DNA from: Telluribacter humicola
Lineage (GTDB): Bacteria; Bacteroidota; Bacteroidia; Cytophagales; Spirosomataceae
Assembly: GCF_017355935.1 (NCBI RefSeq)
Contig: NZ_JAFIQT010000004.1
Location: 1 to 64,000 of the forward strand
Length of the DNA: 64,000 nt
Direction: 5' to 3'
The notes beneath the pieces were generated by a model, which searched no databases, was not told where the DNA came from, and saw only the letters and a program-made list of their open reading frames with translations. The position numbers were made by a program, and so were the translations under genes. Position 1 is the first letter of the stretch. Each line of letters begins with the position of its first letter. Shown here piece after piece: positions 36,251-43,450 of the stretch.

Positions 36251-36690
36251 ATGAATAAAACAAAACAGGCACCATCATCATTATCGAAGACGACCCGGAG
36301 GACCAGCTGCTGCTGGAAGAAGTATTCAAAGTTCTGGGCTACCCTAACAAAAGGATGTATTTCACCGATGGATTATCGGCCCTGGACTATTTGTATACAA
36401 CCCCGGACCGGCCTTATATTATTATCTCAGATATAAATCTACCCAAACTCAACGGCCTGGAACTAAGAAAGAAAATGCAGTCCGACGCCGAGCTGAGTCT
36501 GAGGTGCATTCCTTACATATACTTTACCACAGCGCAAAACCAGCAGGCTGTTATTGAGGCTTACAGTAGCTCGGCGCAGGGTTTCTTTGTAAAGCCTGCT
36601 TCATTTGCCGAAATCAAAGAAACCCTCCAGGTGATAATTGAGTATTGGAAAAAGTGTAAGGCTCCCAACAATTTTTTTCCCCAACCCTAG
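36251..36690 (+). pseudogene. single-domain response regulator, frameshift at codon 4
   Basis: The receiver domain reads TIIIIEDDPEDQLLLEEVFKVLGYPNKRMYFTDG, then IIISDINLPKLNGLELRKKM (Asp), IYFTTAQ and FFVKPAS (Lys). The ATG at 36251 is out of frame with it because AAAAC is present twice (AAAACAAAACAGG). One copy would give MNKTGTIIIIEDD. With no other in-frame start before conserved residues, the gene is off in this configuration, unless slippage or an alternative start is used. Confidence 0.75.
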
Positions 36691-36809
36691 CCCCACCCGC
36701 CCCTGGGTCTATACTCCGATAGTACCCCCATCAGTTGTAGAGTTACATACACTACTAGCCCAAAACAAATAAGCTAAAATCAGCACGCGACAGGCCTTTT
36801 TGCTTAATT

Positions 36810-36968
36810 ATCCTTATGGTTTATAAGACCGTTTAAATGATAATATCTTGGCCGGTTTGCTCATCAATCCCTGATCGACCTGACCCTTCTTTCTGCCATT
36901 ATTTATATTGCCATGTAATTTAACTAAGTGTATTATATCCGCACTTGTTGAGTTTCATAAACAGTATG
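36810..36968. repeat. 159-bp inverted repeat, right copy
   Basis: This is the inverted partner of 23551-23709. It ends at the start codon of the recombinase gene at 36966, so it includes that gene's promoter and probably a recombination site. Confidence 0.75.
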
Positions 36969-37527
36969 GCATACATAGGATACGCACGAGTCTCCACGAT
37001 GGAGCAGAACTTGAACATGCAGCTGGATGCGCTGCAGAAAGAAGGATGTAGTAAAATCTTTAAGGATAAAGTATCCGGAGTGAAGGCGGGTAAGCCCAAC
37101 CTCGAGAAGCTGATGGAGTATACCCGACCGGGGGATACTATTGTGGTTTGGAAGCTGGATGGCTCCGGCCACCCGGCGGTTGGGAAGAAGTACCATTCAA
37201 CTCATTGAGCTGGTCGAAGAACTAAAGAAGAGAGGAGTAAATTTAAAATCACTCTCTGAGTCTATTGATACCAGCACTGCCACCGGTAACTTGTTCTTTC
37301 AGTTCATGTGTATCCTGGCTGAGCACGAGCGCAACATTATCAGAGAGCGTACTAGGGCTGGACTCGCATCAGCCCGAGCCAAGGGACGCACTGGACGACG
37401 GCCTAAGGGACTTAGTGAGCGCTATTAGAAGATTGCTCCGGAAGTGAGGGCGATTTATGAGCTAAATATACGTAGCACAGAAGCTATAAGAGAGATATTA
37501 CAAATCAAAAGCCAACCTAATAGATAG
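36966..37527 (+). pseudogene. serine recombinase (resolvase/invertase), interrupted
   Basis: The protein reads [20 protein letters not shown] (catalytic Ser), [18 protein letters not shown] and [10 protein letters not shown] 16-nt element (37161-37176) then shifts the frame, which resumes as [40 protein letters not shown] and GRRPKGLSERY. A TAG at 37426-37428 follows, and the frame continues to an HTH-like IRSTEAIREILQIK before TAG at 37525. The hairpin element lies exactly before the active-site RLGRS. Confidence 0.88.
37161..37176 (+). repeat. 16-nt hairpin element H, in serine recombinase
   Basis: It reads GGCT CCGG CCAC CCGG and lies between CTGGAT and CGGTTGG. Taking out the 16 nt restores K-L-D-R-L-G-R-S, one of the most conserved motifs of the family. 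Confidence 0.9.
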
Positions 37528-37535
37528 ATAAAGAT

Positions 37536-38030
37536 TCAGCTTGCAAAATGTTCTTGCTTATATTTTGCTACTATTACTAAGAATACAAATCCTACAACAA
37601 GTAAAGTTACAAAAAGCCATTTGGCTTTATTGATACTTTCTTGATTTTTTCCATCTACACTATAAGCATCAACCTGTTCAAGGTTCCATGTAAAAGGATT
37701 TAATATAAAGTAAATAAAAATTAAAATTATACCTGATGCGCTATATGTATTAGGTATCTTTTGAAGGATATTTAAAGGTTTAAAGTACATTTCTAAAAGG
37801 GTTATCAATGGAAGTAGCCATATACCGATTAATAGACATAATGTGAGTTTTGCAAAGAAAAGATGTGATCTACTTCCTGAAAATCTCATTCGTATCTTAT
37901 GATTGAGATATAGAGCAGCTAAAATGTTGTTAATAGAACTCATTGTACTTTGACTATATTTTATCTTGTTTAACATTGAGCATAACTTTCCATGCTCATC
38001 AAATACCATCTTGACGACGACCGGCTGCAC
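37536..38030 (-). CDS. hypothetical membrane protein
   Basis: 164 residues, or 134 from a likelier start at MSSINNILAAL. Two hydrophobic segments (AKLTLCLLIGIWLLPLITLLEMY and SASGIILIFIYFILNPF) are followed by a third near the end. No family is recognised. It is the first of a row of minus-strand genes resembling an immunity-gene island. Confidence 0.5.
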   Translation of the reverse strand: MQPVVVKMVFDEHGKLCSMLNKIKYSQSTMSSINNILAALYLNHKIRMRFSGSRSHLFFAKLTLCLLIGIWLLPLITLLEMYFKPLNILQKIPNTYSASGIILIFIYFILNPFTWNLEQVDAYSVDGKNQESINKAKWLFVTLLVVGFVFLVIVAKYKQEHFAS

Positions 38031-38090
38031 CTTTCCTAAGGGGTTCGATGAGTATGAAGCTACTAAGGAAGTTGTGCTGGCTGTAGCTGC

Positions 38091-38175
38091 CTTTGGTCAT
38101 TAGATAGCTATAAGCAAGGAGTGTGCCGTCTCTTTCATGTGGGGCTCTGATAAAAGGTAATTTTATCTAATGGTT
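38091..38175. repeat. dispersed repeat, copy 1 of 2
   Basis: It resembles 39841-39930, sharing ATAAGCAAGG, GTGTGCCGT, ATGTGGGGCT and TTTTATCTAATGG in order. On the minus strand it reads RDGTLLAYSYLMTKGSY, a likely remnant of a duplicated gene end. Confidence 0.5.
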
Positions 38176-38631
38176 GCTCATACAGGATATGCTATAACTG
38201 TGCATATAAGGTAAATGTACAAACCTCACATTAAGCTCTCATATATATTCTAATGGTCGTTTAATTTTAGGACAAGGTAAGCCCTCAGTTCCAGGAATTA
38301 TTTGGTAATTTCTTTTTAGTTTGGCCGCTACAAAGGTGCAACCATCCTCAGCATTTGCTAACTCCCTAACACGCTCTTTATTTAATTCTATAGAGTTTAT
38401 TAAGATCTAAGTACTTTACTTATATCTTTTAGATTCTTGGGTTATTAAGGCTTCCAAATCTTCTAAGTTTATCTTTAACGAGTTTGATGTTATTGTAATA
38501 GGAGAGCCATAAATTTTGCAAGTCATTTCTGCGGCTCGCTTTAAAATAGAATTATTAGTTCTTTGTATATATTTTTGAGGATTATTGGTATGCAATATTA
38601 AAAACTTTGCCGACATGACCTGCTTTTTCTC

Positions 38632-39395
38632 GGTAGTGGTAAATATTAAGGTGATTTGGATTTGTTGTAGTAGTTGATAAAGTTGAGGATTCGCCCAAAG
38701 TGACTGTCATCTGTTTTGGCAAAAGCTAATGTTTTTCTGGTTAGATGAGGCTGTCGCTGCCTGAGCGTATTGTTGAAGCGCTCTATATGAGCGGTACCAC
38801 CAGCCTTTTGATAATGCCTGTCTGGCGGGATAACAGCTTCATAGACTGTATATAGGTCAGTGTAGAAGACAGCGTTCTGCTGATAGAAACTATCTATACT
38901 TTCCCACAGAAACTTACCGCAGTACTCGCTTCGATCGCCCGTAGCCAAGCCAACAATCTGCCTGCTTTCACGCTCTATGGCTAGCCAGATCCAGGTTTTA
39001 GTCTGTTTGCTGCCAACGAATGAAAACATTTCATCCACTTCAATAACAGGCCTGATCGTTGAAGTATCTACTTGTACAGCAAGTGAATCGTCTACTTTTT
39101 TTTAGCTAATTTTATAATTGTAGGACGACTTACGCCTGTCACACGCTGGATGCCGCGTAAGGACGTCCGTTCAAGCAAGAGCTTTTCCACCTGCTCGTAT
39201 CGCTCAGCTCGCTGCTGAGCCACATTGCTGATGGTGCCATACTTATTGCAGTCTTTGCAATGGTATTTTGGCTTGCCAGATGTAGAATGACCGTTCTTCC
39301 GTAAGTTTAAACTGCCGCAGCGTTGGCACCTATGATTTGTAGTTTCGCTGATCATGAGGCAAATATAAGAAATCACCCCTTAATTTACCACTACC
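38632..39395 (-). mobile_element. IS1-family element, intact, with 8-bp target duplication
   Basis: 764 bp bounded by GGTAGTGG and CCACTACC, with TTTTTCTC repeated at 38624-38631 and 39396-39403. The insA and insB frames are undamaged. This copy lacks the 16-nt hairpin element found at the same codon in the other two copies, so it is the internal reference for the intact gene. It may supply transposase in trans. Confidence 0.92.
38646..39355 (-). CDS. insAB: IS1 InsA/InsAB' transposase (programmed -1 frameshift)
   Basis: InsA (MISETTNHRCQRCG, zinc finger, HTH, stop at 39092) is followed in the -1 frame by InsB: PVIEVDEMFSFVGSKQTKTWIWLAIERESRQ, YTDLYTVYEAVIPPDRHY and IERFNNTLRQRQPHLTRK. A run of eight A at the InsA end (AAAAAAAAG) is the expected slippery site. 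Asp, Asp and Glu of the catalytic triad are present. Confidence 0.88.
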
Positions 39396-39840
39396 TTTTT
39401 CTCTACCTTAGTAATATCCTTCCACTCAATCAAACCAACACTCGTAGCATTAGAATTATCTGTTATCCCAAACTCATCAATAATCAAGCCTGGCTTATTG
39501 TCAAGTAATTTCCAGAGTATAAAGATTACACCAACTCCACAAAAGACCACTCCTGCAAAACCTGATATCCTAATAAGTTTAGAGCTTCTAAAAAAAGGTG
39601 AAACAAAATCTTCTGGTTTTACAGCTCCTAAATATCCAATTATTACAAATACTACACCTGCGATAAGAAGCAGTACTAGTTTCTTTCTACTCAATAGAAT
39701 TATGATTCTATCATTCATAATCAATAATATGAAATTACCTTCCATTATATAAGTTTTCAACACTTGGCCTGCGCCTGAGCTCCAATCACTACCAAAATTC
39801 CTTCCATATAATCACTGATTATCAAGTGGTGCAGGCCGTA

Positions 39841-39930
39841 GCTACCGTCGCTCATTCGATAGTTATAAGCAAGGTGTGTGCCGTACCTGTGAATGTGGGG
39901 CTATATAAGGATGAAATTTTATCTAATGGT
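39841..39930. repeat. dispersed repeat, copy 2 of 2
   Basis: Partner of 38091-38175. The minus strand reads RYGTHLAYNYRMSDGSYGLHH. Confidence 0.5.
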
Positions 39931-40032
39931 AGTTTAGCAATGTATAAGTAACTAATTTCAGTATCTGAGGAGCAACCTGATCATCAACAAGCTCCTGTAT
40001 ATATTTTAAGGGTCATTTTAGATTAGGAAGTG

Positions 40033-40464
40033 CTACTCATCGGGGTGGTGGTAAGCCGGAAGTCCTGCTGGTAGTTCTTTCCAACCTAACCTTGGGATAG
40101 TCACCAACGTATCCGGTACATCCAGATCCCAGAGTATCTTATGTTTTCTATAATCCTCACACCATACCTGAATCCAGTACCGTCGCCTCATTAGTTCTTC
40201 CTTATCTCTTTCCCACCATGAGCCTCCTGTGTTGTATATGTTAGCAGGATCATCCATAGTAAACCTTTTCCCATTAATATTATAGGTGTACTCTAATCTA
40301 AATTTACCTCTTAATCTAAATGTCCTTGTAGGTTTTGCTACTGTATATATGGAACACTGCTCTAGTTTCTCCTGCAGCCTATACTTGTCATATGCATAAA
40401 ACACCATGAATGATGCAACAAGAATGAAAAATATTGCAAGTTTAATATTTTTTTCTTCTGCCAT
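40033..40464 (-). CDS. hypothetical membrane-anchored protein
   Basis: 143 residues with one N-terminal hydrophobic segment (IKLAIFFILVASFMVFYAY), then a soluble domain with YTYNINGKRFTMDDP and WERDKEELMRRRYWIQVWCEDY. Similar small anchored proteins occur in Bacteroidota toxin/immunity islands. No function is assigned. Confidence 0.55.
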   Translation of the reverse strand: MAEEKNIKLAIFFILVASFMVFYAYDKYRLQEKLEQCSIYTVAKPTRTFRLRGKFRLEYTYNINGKRFTMDDPANIYNTGGSWWERDKEELMRRRYWIQVWCEDYRKHKILWDLDVPDTLVTIPRLGWKELPAGLPAYHHPDE

Positions 40465-40716
40465 TATTTATGTTGTTCTGAATAAACAGGTGTTTTGGCC
40501 TTATCTATTATTGTCGATGATCTGTGTAAACACACCAAATCTCGTTTTATGAGCAATGGGAGTCTCTTCATTACTATGTGTTAATACCAATCTTCTGAAG
40601 TTACCTTATAAACTAAACTGTGTATTAAAATGGTGGTTTTGCCGCACCAAGTCTTGCAGGTCATGTATAAGCACATCACCTACTACCTTTCCGCTGTGTT
40701 CAGATGATATTAGGGG

Positions 40717-41385
40717 CTATTTCTCGAATTCTAACTTTTTAGTATTATAGATTCTCTTTTTCATATTCTTTTCTGTATAAAAAGTAAGCTCAACTCTTTC
40801 ATTATCAATAAAGACAGCCCCTTTTCTCCAGTACAACGATGAAGTTGACTTACCATAATCATTCAGAGGAAATGGACTGATTTCTTCAAGTTTGTAGGTG
40901 CTCTTTGCATCACCTTTTTGATTATAGATAGCAAATACATTCACACCATATCCAATCGAATACCAGTTATCAAAAGTGGCAACCGACGAACCATCATTCG
41001 CAATTATTGCATGAACAGGGCAAGGATTATTCAGCATACTTCGCTTCCATATCAATACGCTTTCTGCTCCACTTACATCATACAGCTCTCCGGTACAAGG
41101 AGTTAGAACCGTGTCCTGCGCTGAGATATTGCGCAAGAATTTATCCTTTTTACGTAACATCTTTTTCGTTTGTGGATGTCTGTTACTTTTAAAGTATTCC
41201 CATCGATAATACTTCTCAGGAACGATTTGAGGCGTGATGATTAATTTATATTTTAGATTGTCAGAGTAATACACCTTTATTTTTGGTGGTTGCCAAATAT
41301 CAGCCCTAGCTTTAATGGAGCCAATAATACCCCAGAGTAAAATAAAGTAATGTAGATATCTATAAGACAGATACTTATTAATCAT
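40717..41385 (-). CDS. hypothetical secreted protein
   Basis: 222 residues with an N-terminal hydrophobic stretch (YLHYFILLWGIIGSIKARA) that looks like a signal peptide. The rest is soluble, with YDVSGAESVLIWKRSML and YSIGYGVNVFAIYNQKG. No family is recognised. It is part of the minus-strand row of small genes. Confidence 0.55.
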   Translation of the reverse strand: MINKYLSYRYLHYFILLWGIIGSIKARADIWQPPKIKVYYSDNLKYKLIITPQIVPEKYYRWEYFKSNRHPQTKKMLRKKDKFLRNISAQDTVLTPCTGELYDVSGAESVLIWKRSMLNNPCPVHAIIANDGSSVATFDNWYSIGYGVNVFAIYNQKGDAKSTYKLEEISPFPLNDYGKSTSSLYWRKGAVFIDNERVELTFYTEKNMKKRIYNTKKLEFEK

Positions 41386-41540
41386 ATTTATATTGTCTAA
41401 CTTCTTTGAAGGAAATATATGCTAGCTAATATTTCTTTTGATTGAATGTATGTATAGCCTAGATCATTCGCCTCGACCATTGTAGGTCAAATCGTCCCTT
41501 ATGTACTTTAAGGGTCCTTTTACAAGTATATTTTACACAG

Positions 41541-41975
41541 TTAAAGCTCATATTTTATTTTGACTTCTGTTGCAGTATTCACATTTTCTTCTTTTTCATA
41601 CCGGGTCGAAAGCTCTATAAAATAAATAGTCTTGTCTGCGGCATCCCTCTCATAGGAATAAATCCTTTCATACTCAAACTTTGAAGTATCAGGATTAGCA
41701 GTTTGAAAGTACCCATCACCAGAGAGAAGAAACACCTTACCATCTTCTCTAAATTTCAAATAGCCTGAGAAGCCATCATTTATACCTGAGTACTCGGCCC
41801 ATATCCTTGTGGCACTTCCATCTATATCCTGGTAGTAAAAGGTGGTTTTTCCACACTCATCAACTCTTTTGATTTTGGTACCTTTATACCCATAGGTTGT
41901 TTCTGTATCAATATCACAACATGAGCCTATTATTATAGATAACACGCACATTAGGCACTTACTGGTAGTAGTCAT
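41541..41975 (-). CDS. hypothetical lipoprotein
   Basis: 144 residues. A lipoprotein signal with candidate lipobox IGSC ends the N-terminal hydrophobic segment (CVLSIIIGSC). The domain that follows includes TTFYYQDIDGSATRIWAEY and GYLKFREDGKVFLLSGDGYF. The function is unknown. Confidence 0.55.
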   Translation of the reverse strand: MTTTSKCLMCVLSIIIGSCCDIDTETTYGYKGTKIKRVDECGKTTFYYQDIDGSATRIWAEYSGINDGFSGYLKFREDGKVFLLSGDGYFQTANPDTSKFEYERIYSYERDAADKTIYFIELSTRYEKEENVNTATEVKIKYEL

Positions 41976-41993
41976 TTAATATGAACAATTTGA

Positions 41994-42392
41994 TCAGAAT
42001 CTTGTATATCCACCTATAGAATTTAGATAAAGCCACGATGTTTTTAAGACTAATATATCTTCTCCTAAGTCATCTGTAACGATTAACATTTTGCGATCTT
42101 CTGTCTGATTAACCATTATGTTAGCAGAGTTATAGTTATAGGTTCCTAAATTGAACTTTTCAATTTCAGCTTGTACTAGGTCTATAATTACTTGTACCGC
42201 ATTTACATTCCTGTATGCCCATTTATCTGGCATAGGCTCTGGCAGTTCATATAAGTCAAACCTCAAACTAACAATTAAGTCTTTTCCAGTTAATACTTTA
42301 ACTTCATGAAGTAAAACATTTATAAAACTCGGTATATTGTCACGATACAATGCGAAAAGCGGCGCGCTTCTTTCAAGGTGAGAAAGCCACAT
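41994..42392 (-). CDS. immunity protein 50-like
   Basis: 132 residues matching the Imm50 pattern as I know it: PSFINVLLHEVKVL near the start, LIVSLRFDLYELPEPMPDKW in the middle, then VQVIIDLVQAEIEKFNL. Imm50 proteins protect against polymorphic toxins. The assignment rests on motif order only. Confidence 0.6.
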   Translation of the reverse strand: MWLSHLERSAPLFALYRDNIPSFINVLLHEVKVLTGKDLIVSLRFDLYELPEPMPDKWAYRNVNAVQVIIDLVQAEIEKFNLGTYNYNSANIMVNQTEDRKMLIVTDDLGEDILVLKTSWLYLNSIGGYTRF

Positions 42393-42503
42393 AGTTATTT
42401 AAATAAAGGGTGGTAATTAAGGGTTAAACAAGCTATGGTTTTGGTGCTCAAACCACCACGGGGTGCCTCGCTTGCTAATGAGTCTGTTTACCCTCATTTC
42501 CAT

Positions 42504-42519
42504 CTCTCCGGCGACCCGG
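42504..42519 (+). repeat. 16-nt hairpin element I, outside a known mobile gene
   Basis: It reads CTCT CCGG CGAC CCGG, one base different from element B. It lies in a short region between two island genes. A 54-codon minus-strand frame (42581-42417) passes through it. Without it a different frame would join ending TQMEMRVNRLISKRG. It is the only copy with no transposase or recombinase around it. Confidence 0.65.
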
Positions 42520-42662
42520 TTGAGTTTTAAGCAAATAAGCCAGGGTAGGTAGAGAAAAGCAGTGTTTTGTAGCAGACGCATTGTTGTATAATCTGAATTA
42601 CGCTAATTGACTTTTTCACAAGCAAACATAAGAAGAGCGAGTTCTAATTTTGTGGACTACTA

Positions 42663-43232
42663 CTATTTTTTGATAAAATCAATTTGCTCAATTCCTCTGT
42701 TTAAACCCTTCCAAATCATAGGCCCTGATGTAGTTTCCAAAGAGAAATTCTCTGAGATGAGTCCAATTTGCTCAAGATATTTCTCTTCCTTCTCTATAAT
42801 ATGAGATGTACCTGGAGGGTAGTTGTATTCAATAAGAAAATAACCTTTAGATCCTTCTCCTTTCTGATTATAAAGCCAAGAACCGGCTATCAAATCAAGT
42901 TTAATTGGATACTTCTTGGTCCCATATTGAATGTTTCCCTCATACCGGCTACTCCCAGGATCAGGTTGACCAGAAGCCAGTGTTAAAGTAAGCGTAGCGA
43001 AATTGGTAAGAATCGTGTCATTTTTTAGCTTAAGCTCTGCGTGATACGTGCTATTCTGACGTTTGATCTGGATTTTCCTCATGTTCCACGTACCAGTTAT
43101 ATGGGGTACCAACTCTTTGAGAAACTCTATTCTAGCCTGCTCGTAATCTACTTTCGGAGCAATGCTTCTATCTACCGAACACTGGCTGAAGAGTAGGATT
43201 CCAATTAGCGCTACTGACAGTTTACTTTTCAT
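42663..43232 (-). CDS. hypothetical lipoprotein
   Basis: 189 residues with signal MKSKLSVALIGILLFSQC, whose Cys is the probable lipid site. The domain TGTWNMRKIQIKRQNSTYHAELKLKND resembles lipocalin-like proteins of Bacteroidota, but I cannot confirm it. Isolated on the minus strand in the immunity-type island. Confidence 0.6.
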   Translation of the reverse strand: MKSKLSVALIGILLFSQCSVDRSIAPKVDYEQARIEFLKELVPHITGTWNMRKIQIKRQNSTYHAELKLKNDTILTNFATLTLTLASGQPDPGSSRYEGNIQYGTKKYPIKLDLIAGSWLYNQKGEGSKGYFLIEYNYPPGTSHIIEKEEKYLEQIGLISENFSLETTSGPMIWKGLNRGIEQIDFIKK

Positions 43233-43257
43233 ATGATTAATTCTTTGTCAAAAGGTA

Positions 43258-43410
43258 TGGCTACGCTATGGTAGAAAGCCTGGTTCCGCTGAGCTAAGGG
43301 CAATGGCCATTTGCAGCTCCAAGGTACCCTGTTCAGCGAATAGCTGTCAATACTGTAAATCCGGTATATTAGTGTCTCATCCTGATAAAAGTCCACAGAA
43401 CTAGGTTCCT
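43258..43410 (-). repeat. degenerate coding repeat, copy 2 of 3
   Basis: The minus strand reads VDFYQDETLIYRIYSID, then VPWSCKWPLPLAQRNQAFY. It is close to the copy at 45743-45927 (VDFHQDGTLIYRIYGID, then APWSRKRPLPLTQRNQAFY). This is the best-preserved copy, but it is not a complete gene. Confidence 0.55.
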
Positions 43411-43450
43411 ATGTGCGAAAAGGGTCGTTTTACCTTTGGATTACACACAC

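Larger units (their letters stand above)
38416..39718 (-). pseudogene. STM3941-family protein, split by IS1
   Basis: Removing the IS1 (38632-39395) and one TTTTTCTC duplication gives a continuous 176-residue frame. It has two membrane spans (KLVLLLIAGVVFVIIGYLG and ISGFAGVVFCGVGVIFILW) and the family pattern KPGLIIDEFGITDNSNATSVGLIEW-DI. The tail includes YGSPITITSNSLKINLEDLEALI. STM3941 proteins often sit in immunity islands next to polymorphic toxins. No toxin is seen here. Confidence 0.8.

Noticed and set aside
39092-39110. Frame change between insA and insB of the IS1 at 38.6 kb as a sign of decay
   Set aside because: The run of eight A is the normal programmed -1 frameshift site of IS1-family elements.
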